DNA of 64,000 bases, from NCBI GenBank assembly GCA_037447655.1, contig JBBHKE010002026.1, positions 1-64,000 of the forward strand, in the 5' to 3' direction. This DNA is from Zygnema cylindricum (taxonomy: Eukaryota > Streptophyta > Zygnematophyceae > Zygnematales > Zygnemataceae). A model generated the notes under the pieces. That model was given only the letters and a program-made list of their open reading frames with translations, was not told the DNA's origin and did not search any database. Every line of letters begins with the position of its first letter. Position 1 is the stretch's first letter. A program made the position numbers and the translations under genes. Positions 33,983-44,848 of this stretch are shown here, piece after piece.

Positions 33983-35491
33983 CAATTCCCGATTTCCAAG
34001 CGGTGGGAAAGGGAATACACAGTCAGATTATTGCAGGTGGCGAAACTCCGGCGGGGAGTGGATCAAACCTTCTCGGCCTTACTATTACCGAAAACAGATT
34101 CGACGATACAGTTAGATGTTTTCAAAAACCAGACTGGGAGCGAAGCCTTCAATCGACAAGTGGTGTCATTGAAAGTCCCCGACTCCGGACTTCGGATTTT
34201 ATCTTTATTTTCAGGAATCAGTTCTGATTTGGAGGCAGTTTTAAAGGCAGGGTATCAAGTGGAGTCCTACACTGCAGTGGAGATTTCACCGGAAGCTCAA
34301 GCTGTCAGCGAATACCGCCTACATCAACTGCACCGCTTATATCCTCAACAGCTTCCAGTGTCTTCCATTTCCACAGCTCACCGGAGTCTTCCCCAGAATG
34401 TGGATAATATAATGGCACCTCATTTAGCTAGTCTGGGAAGAGCAGATCTGGTTGTGGCGGGATGGCCTTGTCAGGGATACTCCCTAGCAGGACAAGGAAG
34501 AGGGCATCAGGACCACCGAAGTGGAACCTTCTATCAGATGATTTCATTGATATCGTGGATTTAGCAACTCCAAGACACACCCGTGGGGTACATTCTGGAG
34601 AATGTCCACCCGGGGGATGATAAACGAAAGCAGGTTGCAGAAAATTGGAATCAGGTAACCCGTATCCTGGGAGCTCCCTTGGTTTTTGACGCTGCTCAAA
34701 TGGGATCTTGAGCGCACAGACTCTGGGCATATTGGACCAATATGATCCCTCTTCCAGTCCTCGGACAACTGTTGGAGACATAAACCCCCGACCCCCAGAT
34801 TTCAGTACAACAAATACTTGGAAAAGGGAGAATAACGACACCTGTAACAAAGCCGGATCGCACACCTTTTTTCCAATGCAATATCCCCGGATTCCCACGT
34901 CGAGCACTCCCCACGTTGGTATCTTTTCCTCACAGTCACGCCTACCGGAAAGGGGCAGCTGGAATGATTTTTGACAGCAAGGAAAGACTTTGGACAGCCC
35001 CAACAATATCGGAACGAGAACAGGCAATGGGATTTCATCTGGAAACCACGGCAGCACCAGGTATTTCAGACCAACAGAGGTGCAGCCTCATAGGGCAAAG
35101 CATGGATTTAAATGCCATTACATGGGTTGTAAAGCATGCTCTTGCCTATTCTAGTATCCGCGCTCCAGATTCACGCAAAAATTACCTTCAAGCTCCACAA
35201 TTACTGTCCATGCAAGCAACTTTGCAGCTTGAGGGGGGGAGAGAAAAGAGAAAAATTCTACACCAGAGAGTTCCTTCAGTGGGGGAGAACAGGAGCTCAG
35301 AAGGAGATAACTTAGCGGGAGTTGTCAGCAGAAAAGTATTATCCGGAGGAATAGAGATAGATCCACAGGTTGGGCTAGAATTCGACATCAACCTCTGGGG
35401 GAAACCACCGGAAGCTTGGGCTGCGGTTGAGCCGGGCAAAATGGACTGGACTCTGAGGAGCAGCTGGACCCTTAGCAGAAAGAACAGCTAA
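33983..35491 (+). pseudogene. C5 cytosine DNA methyltransferase domain within the gypsy polyprotein, interrupted by stops
   Basis: Same frame as gag-protease, continuing past the TAG at 33980. Motifs occur in canonical order. Motif I is LRILSLFSGISS (about 34190-34225), binding S-adenosylmethionine, followed by AVEI. Motif IV is VAGWPCQGYS with the catalytic Cys at 34469-34471. Motif VI is ILENV (34592-34606). A motif VIII-like AHRLW lies at about 34712. A short target-recognition stretch is followed by motif IX (RLWTAPTISEREQAMGF, about 34987) and motif X (LIGQSMDLNAITWV, about 35089). The predicted activity is 5-methylcytosine formation on DNA. Stops within it are TAG 34562, TGA 34709 and TAA 34781. 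The frame ends at TAA 35489, followed by a frame change to RT. No N-terminal regulatory domain is present. Its subfamily (DNMT1/CMT, DNMT3/DRM or other) cannot be settled by eye. Confidence 0.92.
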
Positions 35492-38067
35492 CAGAACTCT
35501 TGGCTAGAAACACGCAGGTTTTCTTATGGTCCCAAACAGATGTCGGAATCTACAAAGGAACCCCCTTTCGGATAGATTTGATCGACGAAACCGCAACGGT
35601 TTGGCAGAAACAATATCCTCTCAGCTTCAAAGAGAAAGAGTTTATTACTGCAAAGGTTCAAACTTTGGTGGACGCAGGGTTGGTTCAGGAGAGTACCGGA
35701 CTCCATGGGTTTGCTTCCCCCACAGTTCTCCCTCCTAAGAAGGATTCATCCGGGAAAACTGTGGACTTCCGAATGTGTGGGGACTACCGCATGTTGAACA
35801 CGGCCACCATTCCTGACCGGTACCCAATGCCAACTCCGAAAGAGATATTCGACTCTCTTGCTGGGGCCACTATTTTCTCCACACTGGACATGAAGAATGG
35901 TTTCCACCAGATTGCCATGGAACCAAAACACCGGGAGAGAACTGCATTCTGGGCCGGATCCAGACTTTATGAGTGGCTTTATATGCCCTTCGGACTGAAG
36001 AATGCACCAGCCAAGTTCCAACGGGCCATGGATGAAGCACTCCGAGGAATCGATTGTGCCCGGTGCTACATCGACGATGTGATAATATTCTCCAAGACTT
36101 TTGAGGAACATCTGGAGCACATCCAGATCGTTCTCCGGGCCCTTCAAGCAGCGGGCTTGAAATGTCACCCGGGCAAGGGTATTTTTGGGGTGCAGAAAAT
36201 TATTTACCTCGGACATGAGGTGACTCCTGGGACAGTGGGTCCCCATATGGTTAAGGTTGCAGCCCTCGACGCTCTTCCTCCCCCGCAGGACATTTCTGCC
36301 TTGCGCACCTTTCTTGGCGTGGCCAACTACTATCGCAGGTTTATTCCTGAGTTCAGTAGTCACGCCCAGCCCCTAAATAAGCTATTGCGGAAAGATCAAG
36401 AATGGCTGTGGGCCGAGGAACAACAGATCGCTTTCCAGTTCTTGAAGGATGCCCTGAAGCAGCACCCAGTGCTCCGGATGCCTGATCACCAAAGGCCTTT
36501 CCTCCTTTACACCGATTGGAGTAGGTTTGGATTGGGAGCTGTTTTGGCTCAAGTTGACGACGCAGGTGCCGAGTATGTGGTGGCTTACGCCAGCCGGAGC
36601 AATAACCGAGCTGAGGGAAATTATAGCAGTTATCATGGGGAGCTTCTTGCCGCGGTTTGGGCCATCCAGCATTTCAGACCTTATTTGTACGGGGTCCATT
36701 TCACACTAATCACCGATCACCAACCCTTGAAGTGGATCATGGAAAATAGTAAGTTGACCGGCAAACTCGCCAGATGGGTTCTTATCCTGCAGGAATATGA
36801 TTTCAGCATTGTCCACCGGGCAAGGGAAATTCATGGGAATACCGACGGACTCAGCCGAAACCCCGATCCTTCTACCCTGGATTCCACCGGGGCTCGGCAC
36901 GACGAGGATCCGGAAATCAGTTTGGGACTTATTCGAGCATCCTCCGTCTTCATTTGGCTTCTTCCATCTGGGGGGGAATTGTCAACTTTTGCAGCAGATG
37001 TTGAGGGGCAGGCACCCATAGGAGCCGGACGAAAAGACATCTGGAATGACTCCGAAGCTCTCCAATCTATTCAGCAGGGATCCCCTCTTTCCCACTTGGC
37101 TGGAATGCAATTATCCCGAGTTCAGACCAGGATGGCGGCATATGAATAAGACCGAGGAGTGCTCCTCCAGAAATGGACAGACGGTACTAGGAAAGTGGTT
37201 CCTCCTCCCTCTGATCGAGAAACTCTGATTACCAATCTCCATAACCAATGTGGACACTTCGGACAGAAGCGAACCACTTCCTTGGTTACAGGCTCTTACT
37301 GGTGGCACAGGTTGCGGGCCCAAGTCAACCGAAGTGTACAGACTTGCACTTCCTGCGACCGAGTTAAGGCAGCTTTTGACAAAAAGGGCGGAACTGAGCT
37401 CCATTCTCTTCCCATCAGGGGAATGTTTTATCGGTGGTCTTTAGATCTTTTGGGACCTCTTCCGACCAGCAGACGTGGGAATCGTTTCGTTCTGGTCATG
37501 ATTGAACATTTCTCAAAATGGATCGAGCTTGTGGTCCTTCCCCGAAAGGAGTCCAAGTCCATTGCTGACGCCTTTCTGCAGAGAGTCCTGTCACAGTTTG
37601 GGGCGCCAGCAAAGGTTCTCACAGACCAGGGATCGGAATTCGCCAGAGAATTAACCAATCTTTTGGAGAAATGCCTCATCGACCATCGACTTACCAGTCG
37701 CGACCACCCCGAAGCCGACGGATTGGCCGAAAGGTGCGTACAGACACTGAAGCGGTCACTGCGGAAATATGCAGTTGAAGAGGACTTGGGAGAGTGGGAC
37801 ACAAGGGTGCCTTGGATTGCCATGGGATACAGATTCAGCAGACTGGCTTCTCTTCACTCCTACAGCCCTTACTTCATTTTATTCAGACGGCATCCCATTC
37901 TGCCTAGGGCTGCCTCTGCAGAAGCGGTGGTCTTCCCGGCAATGGATGACAAGGGAACTGTCGAAAAACTGATCGCCGACCGTGCCAAAATTTTCCACCG
38001 GGAGATGCCTCTCGCCATGGGGAATTTACAGGCAGCACAACACCGAGATCAATTGTGGTATTCCTAG
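35476..38067 (+). CDS. Reverse transcriptase, RNase H and DDE integrase of the methyltransferase element
   Basis: This frame differs from gag-methyltransferase. It is open from just after TAG 35473, with one internal TAA at 37147. RT has FSTLDMKNGFHQI and CYIDDVIIFS (catalytic Asp 130, 192, 193 counted from 35500). RNase H has LYTDWS, HGELLAAV, LITDHQPL and GNTDGLSR (Asp 339, Glu 381, Asp 406, Asp 449). After the TAA, integrase has an HHCC zinc site (His 28, His 33, Cys 63, Cys 66 counted from 37159). Its DDE triad is Asp 96 (about 37444), Asp 156 (37624) and Glu 191 (37729), spaced D-59-D-34-E. All catalytic residues are retained. The domain order RT-RNase H-integrase is Ty3/gypsy. TAG at 38065 separates it from the C-terminal tail, which stays in frame. 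Confidence 0.93.
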
Positions 38068-38496
38068 CGCCGGAGCGGAGATTATGTGCCCCGACAGCGA
38101 CGATTTATGCCGGGAGACTTTGTGTATCGCATGCAACAGAAAAATGACACGCTTGACATTTCTGCCGGGCGTGTGATCTTGAAAGTGTTGGAAGTTTCAA
38201 ATAAGGGAGTTCTGACTTTGGAAGGGAAAGATGGGCGAAGAATTAAAGAGAATCAAATCAATGTGGCCCCTTGTCACCTTCGAGGATTAGATGACGAACC
38301 GACTTTCCACTTGACTTACTTTGCCGACCCTCCTTCCTGTTCACTATCCTGCCACCTGTCCTCCCAGCAGCAAGACACCTTAGTCTGCCATCAGTGCGGG
38401 CAGTGCTGGCATCCCTCTTGTCTCCCCTCCTCATGGGAACCATGCCCTCCATCCCCTAGTCCATGGTTCTGCGGGAACTGTGAATTGGGCGGGTAA
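38068..38496 (+). CDS. Integrase C-terminal tail with PHD finger
   Basis: Continues the integrase frame after TAG 38065. First comes a GPF/SH3-like integrase tail (FMPGDFVYRMQQK, GRVILKVLEV, DGRRIKENQINVAP). Then, at 38338-38481, a Cys4-His-Cys3 array: CSLSC, CHQC, HPSC and CGNC, with a Trp before the His and a Trp-Phe before the last Cys pair, as in PHD fingers. PHD fingers read histone H3 tails. Here the finger occupies the place where chromoviruses carry a chromodomain, so it may guide integration to chosen chromatin. The first Cys pair has three residues between the cysteines rather than two. No chromodomain was found in this element. Confidence 0.85.
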   Translation, partial: RRSGDYVPRQRRFMPGDFVYRMQQKNDTLDISAGRVILKVLEVSNKGVLTLEGKDGRRIKENQINVAPCHLRGLDDEPTFHLTYFADPPSCSLSCHLSSQQQDTLVCHQCGQCWHPSCLPSSWEPCPPSPSPWFCGNCELGG

Positions 38497-38523
38497 CTAT
38501 TTCTTTTTCTTAGTCACGATTGA

Positions 38524-38545
38524 CTAAGAGGGGGGGAAATTAGGG
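38524..38545 (+). other. Polypurine tract of the methyltransferase element
   Basis: A purine run, AAGAGGGGGGGAAATTAGGG, lies about 30 bp past the last stop and just before R1. A G-run occupies the same place before the right-end segment in the 6030-7421 relative. This is the position of a plus-strand primer, which makes R1 the sequence next to the priming site. Confidence 0.7.
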
Positions 38546-38552
38546 TACCGAC

Positions 38553-38823
38553 CCGATTACCGAGAACCCAACCCCTTTCCCCGGCTTAATGGGGAAAGTA
38601 AGGGGGAGGGGAGATCTTTTCGCCTTCCCATGCACTCATCCCTATTCCCTATCCTTGTGCCTCTCCTATCTGATCATGCATGCCTATTGGGAGGGATGGG
38701 GTCAACAGTGGGCATTATCATTACTATGGGAAGCATTCGCATTGGTGGGTTCTTTGCAGGACGCCGAGACCGGCCATTCCGGACAGCGGGCCCTTCCCTT
38801 GTGTTTCTCGGGCACGCTCGACA
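38553..38823 (+). repeat. Right terminal segment R1
   Basis: The 271-bp segment is repeated, with few differences, at 39457-39727. Both copies end GGCACGCTCGACA. R1 follows the polypurine tract and is separated from L2 only by GC. Confidence 0.9.
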
Positions 38824-38825
38824 GC

Positions 38826-39456
38826 TGTCAAGCTCGAGTGCTTTTCAGGCACACTTCTATATTACCGAGGATTTCCGTACCCTTCCTACCCGTACTGTAC
38901 TCAGAGTACGGAAATGTGAGCGCAACCAGCCGGAAGGATTATGGTAGTTCCTCTATTGAACAAGACGCACTTTGTTTCGTGCCTAACGGAGGCTGGACGA
39001 CAAAGTTCGACCGTCTGAAAGATCGCAGTTCCGTCACCTAGTACTAGCTCCCACCAGCCCTAGTGGAGGGTACATTGTGGATTGCCACGTAGACTTCCGG
39101 ACTGTCATCTAGATTTTGCTGTTAGCTGTGTGTAGCAATTCAGTTCAGATTCAGCTGACTAGTAGTTAATTAATTACATTAAGACAAAGCTTGGCACTTC
39201 CGTGTCCTTTTCTTTGTGGTTTGGCTTATAACTGCGGATCAAATAATAACTTCCGGCCGCGGATCTCGCCGTAGTCAGATGTTTAACTTTTTGCCCCAAG
39301 TGTAGTACGGACTATTTGGTCCTCTGTTAGTTCGATTGCTCTTGCTTGCCGCTCATTGGTTCATAGCATAGTTCTGACTTTTGGACCTGATTTTGGACAA
39401 ACTTTTGATGTATAAGGCGCTTGGGGCCGAAGGAGACAGGTTGCTTTTCAGTACTG
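38826..39456 (+). repeat. Left terminal segment L2 (second copy)
   Basis: Second copy of the 27491-28118 segment, starting TGTCAAGCTCGAG and ending CAGTACTG. It is placed between the two R copies, giving R1-L2-R2. Confidence 0.9.
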
Positions 39457-39727
39457 CCGATTACCGAGAACCCAACCCCTTTCCCCGGCTTAATGGGGAA
39501 AGTAAGGGGGAGGGGAGATCTTTTCGCCTTCCCATGCACTCATCCCTATTCCCTATCCTTGTGCCTCTCCTATCTGATTATGCATGCCTATTGGGAGGGA
39601 TGGGGTCAGCAGTGGGCATTATCATTATTATGGGAAGCATTCGCATTGGTGGGTTCTTTGCAGGAGGCCGAGACCTGCCATTCCGGACAGCGGGCCCTTC
39701 CCTTGTGTTTCTCGGGCACGCTCGACA
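39457..39727 (+). repeat. Right terminal segment R2 (second copy)
   Basis: Second 271-bp copy of R1. Its end at CTCGACA (39727) abuts sequence matching the 3' end of a copia pol (compare 58726 onward). It is therefore either the true outer end of the element or a breakpoint. Confidence 0.9.
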
Positions 39728-40852
39728 AAACCTATGCCTTCCCCTAAACTTATTTTCTACAGGGAGAACTGTGGTCTTAAAAAAAAGAGTGACTAGAAAA
39801 TAATGGGAGTGTAGAAATTAAAGGTTCTTTTAGTATTTTCTTGGTTTTGTAAAAGATAAAATGCAGAAAAGAAACAAAAGCAGTCTACCACTAACTCCTC
39901 TCTTCAGCTCCTACACTTGTCGCAATCAGTGAATGTTGGAGAGGGAGCTAGAGCCATGGCTACCTATGCTATCCAGAAGGAGAAGATAGTAGATTGGTAG
40001 ATTTACCAAAATGGAACTTGACAGACCCAGGATTTGAACCTGGTACCTATCGTTGTCAAAGTCGCAGGTAGCTAGTAGTTCTATCTAATTAGTCTAAGAC
40101 GAGTGTTACGTGATATAAGGTTTGATAACTATATAAATATTTATGCGTAGACTATTTGATTTAACAGAATTTTAGGACATAGATATAGTTTGTATTGTAC
40201 GGATACAAAACATCTCGAAACAAATAACTCGCATTTGTTTGAAGTGTGACATAAATACCGCGGAAGTATTTATGACGGCTAAGATTGAAATCCGGTTTCG
40301 ATCGGACAACCGCAAAGAAAGTCGAGATCACGGAATATGATTTTGGCGGTTTGCGCTCATTGCCACATGGAATGACACGTGGCACAACCACATTGAATTG
40401 CGGCATCTCCGAGAATAATAGGAACCAATCCAGATATGACATGTGTCGACATTTTGGCCATGTCGTACAATGTCCGTACAGAAAGTACACCGAAACCTGT
40501 ACCTTTTTGTAAGACACAGTATTGTAATTGGTGCCGTACCTTAGTAGATACAGTTTTAGAGAGAGATAGGAGTTAGAAAAATTAGGTAGATAGGACCCTC
40601 TCTCCGAGAGATCTTTTGTAGAAAAGGTCAACTTTGACTTACCATAACTTACTGCTCAGGGGAGCAAATTTAGAGATTCTTTTTGCTATCGACTCAAGGG
40701 AGTCTTACCTTCCCAATAGTGAAAGTGGTCAGGTTTTTGTTTCATCAGGGTAGCAGCTATTCTTGCTGAAACACAAACGGGTCACAATTATCCACTTCGT
40801 GTGAGTTGCCTACTTTGAGGACCTATGGAGGTCTCAGAGTTACAAACTCAGG
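39728..40852 (+). mobile_element. Copia 3' end, LTR and leader, plus strand
   Basis: The first 80 bases correspond to the copia pol 3' end and polypurine tract (as at 58726-58794). The LTR then starts TGTAGAAATTAAAGG at 39810. It contains an antisense tRNA-like segment (about 40028-40105) and the CCGCGCATTTGTTT-like region shared by this family. The leader ends in ACCTATGGAGGTCTCAG, the start of the copia gag, and after about 20 bases meets a minus-strand gag head to head. Confidence 0.75.
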
Positions 40853-42192
40853 TTGGTTTTGTGGGAAGCCCTAGATGAATCTCCGTAGTGAGTTCCACTA
40901 AAGCCCGATGGCGGACACCTCACTTGTCCCGAAACATTTCCCTATAAGTGCTTTTCGAAAAACAATCCCTCCATCGTAAACTCCTAATAAGTGAAGTCTG
41001 TTCCATCAAACATAGGCACCCTAGATGATGGGCATATATCCTGAAACTTTAAGACCTCCATTGGTCCTCAGAGTAGGCAACTCAAAGAAGCTTATCTAAA
41101 AAGTGCGGACTCTAAGTAGATATAAACCCAATAACTAACACTTTGACAATCTGACCCCCAATACACCTTCACCCCTTTAAAATAAGACTTTGTATGTGCT
41201 TAGTAGTTCCCTCACAGAATTCAAAGTTAGAATATGAGTTTTGGATAACATTCCCCACTTTGACTTTCCCTTAGAAATATTGTCACCCTGGCTTGCAAAG
41301 ACTATGACCAACTTCATCCGTGTGTAGCTTGGAATCGCGTGAGTCCGCAGCAAAAAAAATCATTTAAAATGGTCAATCCACTGAGTTGATATTAAATGGC
41401 AAAGTCAGCTGATTTATACAGATGCTTTGTATGAGAGAGGCGGCTACCTACCAAAATATTATAAGTCCTAAAACCCATCTCTAAGCCCCATAGTATTGAG
41501 GTATGAACCAATTATATAACTGTACTGGATAAGAAAGTACAGGTGCCGGAGTACTCTCTGCACGGTCCCTGAACGACATTGCCATAATGTGACATTTGTC
41601 ACATCCGAACTTATCATCTCGTGTTCCGAAGGTCTTGCAATCCTCTAGGATATTGCCACGTGTTATCCGGAGTAGGGGCGCCCGAAAACGCCAAGGCGAC
41701 CTTTCCAGAATTCCGGCTCGCACGACGACCGTTGATAAAGACCGACATTTAATACTGATGTTCAAAATAAAATGGCATTTCGTTAATTGTCCAAAATTTG
41801 TGCGGTCTAATTCATTTCCGTGTACAGCCCGTCCTGTAATTTGTTTAATGAAACATATTGCGTAGCCAATGTTTAAATAATTATCATACCCTATGTACTC
41901 TAGCACTGGTCGTAGACTGGAGAAAGCTACCAGCTACTGGTTAGTTTTACGGACGGTAGGTACCATGATCAAATCCTGGTGTCGGCAACCACTTTTTTAT
42001 ACAATCTTAATATCTAGCCTATTCTCTGTCTCTTTGGACAGCATAGGCAGCCATGGTTCTAGCTCTCTCTTTGGTCTTCAGTGCCTACAACTAGTATGGG
42101 GACAGGAGAGTGGAGAGAGAAGCAAGGTGCCTTTGCTAACTTTCTCCTTTTCTTTTTCCTAGTTTGACCTAAAAAATACATGATTGTCAACA
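40853..42192 (-). mobile_element. Minus-strand copia gag start, leader and LTR
   Basis: The minus strand has a gag start (ATGGAGG near 41047) running left to 40853 with stops. To its right lie leader sequence (about 41050-41340) and an LTR whose start TGTTGACAATCATG is at 42192. The LTR carries a tRNA-like segment (about 41892-41990, plus strand). The piece 41070-41340 is also found at 45090-45350. Confidence 0.6.
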
Positions 42193-44848
42193 CTATCCAT
42201 GGAGTCCATCTCGAGATGTTCACAGTCCATTCCCGGTCATTCCTCGTTTTCTTCGTCGGTTTCAACCGGAAGTTGTGACTTCAAGAGAGGGTCATTTTCA
42301 ATCAGATTTTTCTCTTCCTCTTCAAGGTCAGGCTGAACCGGAGTTTGGTTAAAAGAATCTGAATGTAACTCATTTTCGGATTCAATTCAAATCTTAACCG
42401 GTTAAGTGTATTTAAGGGGATCTATAGACTTCTTATCATCCATGACTACCACGTTTTTTCTAAAATTATGTCTTCTCTTCCGAGATCATAAACTCTATTT
42501 CCCTTTACATTTTCATCATACCTAAGTAGGTATCCCAACTTTCCCCTTGCATCTAACTTCCAATCAGATTTTTCTGTGTTTAGACTAATCACCTCACTTC
42601 CAAACACCTTTAAGTGTGAAATATTAGGTTTTCTCCCGGTCCATCTTTCATTAGGTGTTTGTCCTTTTACCTCCGAGGTAAAGACTATATTTTTGAGATA
42701 GTTAGCTTAATTCATAGCTTCTGCCCAATTTTTTTTTCTTATCTTTTTATCTGACAACATACTACGTCCACTATCACTTAATGTCCTATTAAGTCTCTCG
42801 GCTACACCATTTTGTTCTGGGTTCTTTGGGACAATCTTTTGGTGTTAAACCCCTTCCTCTTTCAAGAAATCCTCAAACTTATTAGAAGTGTATTCACCCC
42901 CATTATCACTCCTCACTCTCTTTATAGGTGTCTCATGAAGCTTTTCCCTCCATGCTTTATACTCCTTAAAATAAGCCGAAGCCTCAGATTCGTTTTTCAA
43001 GAAATATACTCTAGAGTATCTAGATCAATCATCAGTGATAGTAAGCATAAATATTTACCCTCCAACTGATGGCAATTTGGCCGGTCCCCATATGTCAGTA
43101 TGAATCAAACCTAACACCTTTTCACCCTTATATATTGCGGTTTTTTGGAAACGGCAATCTATAGGCCTTTCTTTCAGCACATCCACTATAATCATCCAAA
43201 GTCTAATTGTCTCCAAAATGTATTCCCTCAAAACACCTATTTTTTTCATTTCTTTCAATATATCTAGATGCATATGTCCTAATCTTTTATGCCACATCAT
43301 TAAATCACTTACACCAGCATAGTAAACTCCCGTCTTTGCATTACTCAAATTCAGCATTACCATTCATTGGCTACCTTTTTCAACTGTGAAGTACACTTCA
43401 TTATCAGAGCTAGCAACAAAGACTCATCGACGTACTGATAAGATTCTTGTTCAACTCTGGACTAAAAAGAACATCAGATAAAGTGACTATACATGTCTTA
43501 CCGTCAACTAAGACTCTTATATCCACTCATCCCAATAAATTCGTAGTCACTATTCTCCCATCCCCATATTCTATCTCTACACTAGGGATCTTTCTCATCT
43601 TTGTAAACAATGGTTTTTCTCTACACATATGCATAGAAGCTCCTGAATCATTAATCCATCTTGCTTCAAGAGCTTCTCTTACTCCACCCAAAGCACACTT
43701 TTGGCTCCTTGGAATCTCCGCTTACCTTTCACCTTCCGTTCCTCGTTGAGGAGTTCTCCATCGTCCTCATCAGAATCCTCTTTGATGACTTGTGTTGCCA
43801 CAAATGCCTTCTTTTTCCTTGCGGCTGGTTTTTCGACTTGTCCCTCTTTTAATCTCAGCTTTATCAGTTTAGTACACTCCGCCATGTAATATCATGGCTT
43901 CTTACAAAAGTGACAAAGCCCATTCGGAGGCCTCGATCGAAATCATTCCGATTGATTTCCTCTTCCTCCTCCACCAAAGTTTCCATAAGGTTTATTGGAA
44001 TCCTTATCTCCCCAATTAGTTCCAGCAGCCAATGCTTCAACATTATTTCCTCCTCTCCGAATCTCAATTGCGCTTTCGCGAACCAAAATTATTCCCACAA
44101 CAGAGTTCCAGATCCATTGATGATGTGGCAAGTCCTAAACCTTGTTAACAATGTTTTCATAATCATCTAGGAGTTTCATCAACAAAGTATTCACCTTCTC
44201 TTTCTCGGTCTCCCTTTTCCCTGCACTCTCTAACTCTATAAATAACCCGACCAAGTCATTACAAAAATCTAACATCTTTCCCCCTTTGTACACATATGCC
44301 TGTACCTTTTGATCTGCCTGCTTCTGCAGCTGAATTGTACCACTTTTGCAAATGTTGACAAAAGCCTCCCACAACTCGTCCACCCTGTCCACATGAAGAT
44401 GAGGTGTAGCCTCTGCCTAGGTGAGACGCCCGAGAATAAAATGAGTCGCCACAATATTGTTGAAATCCCAGATTTCACTATTATTAGCCTCGGTTTTTTG
44501 AACATTCTCTACCGGAACCGATCTAGTAGGCGTCAGTGTGAGTTTCTCCTTCCCGTTCTCTTTCCTTGTGTGTGACAAGATAATTTTTCCAACATCCTCT
44601 ACCACCTCTGCCCCTGCATATCCTTCTGTAAACTGAGATCCTCCAAACCTTGGTGGAACTCCAAATTTTACGGATGGCCGACGCACACGGCCACTCACAA
44701 TGCCCCATAGCCGTTTTTCACACAATGCACCCCTCATCATGGTTTCCCAAAGAATGAACCTTGTTCCATTAATAATGGGCACCTTAGAGGGTAGGCCCAT
44801 AACCTATTATTGTGTGACCTCCATTGGTCCATAGAATGTCTAGCTTAT
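42193..44848 (-). pseudogene. Minus-strand copia with gag, protease and integrase; RT and RNase H deleted
   Basis: On the minus strand, gag starts ATGGAGGTCACAC at 44848 (MGLPSKVPIINGTRFI) and runs to about 43679. It includes a degraded zinc knuckle near 43900 and a Lys/Glu-rich tail. A protease-like WINDSG motif lies near 43655. The gag-pre-integrase domain reads MMWHKRLGHMHLDIL (43363-43055). Integrase (HTDIWGPAK onward) continues to about 42560 in broken frames. The acidic region after integrase (about 42240-42480) directly precedes the LTR start at 42192, so RT and RNase H have been lost. Stops and frameshifts occur throughout. Confidence 0.85.

Larger units (their letters stand above)
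27491..39727 (+). mobile_element. Ty3/gypsy-like retroelement encoding a DNA methyltransferase and a PHD finger
   Basis: Layout: left segment L1 (27491-28118), leader, gag-protease, C5 DNA methyltransferase, RT-RNase H-integrase-PHD, purine tract, then R1 (38553-38823), L2 (38826-39456) and R2 (39457-39727). The outer sequences are TGTCAAGCTCGAG on the left and GGGCACGCTCGACA on the right. The coding part spans about 9.7 kb in two frames with eight in-frame stops that interrupt it. No convincing target duplication is seen: the left flank is a diverged tandem repeat and the right flank is the 3' end of a copia, so one side may be rearranged. Alternatives for the ends are a full element (27491-38823) beside a 902-bp deletion derivative, or badly rearranged LTRs. 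Confidence 0.9.

Noticed and set aside
38826-39727. Simple 902-bp LTR (TG...CA) as the 3' LTR of the methyltransferase element
   Set aside because: The 5' copy lacks the R part, an extra R copy precedes the supposed LTR, and the polypurine tract lies before that R copy, not before 38826. I prefer split repeats or a tandem derivative. LTR rearrangement remains possible.
27481-39732. AAACC as a target-site duplication for the methyltransferase element
   Set aside because: AAACC occurs at 27481-27485 and 39728-39732, but the left copy is five bases away from the TGTCAAG end. The two flanks are also unrelated sequences (tandem repeat versus copia 3' end).
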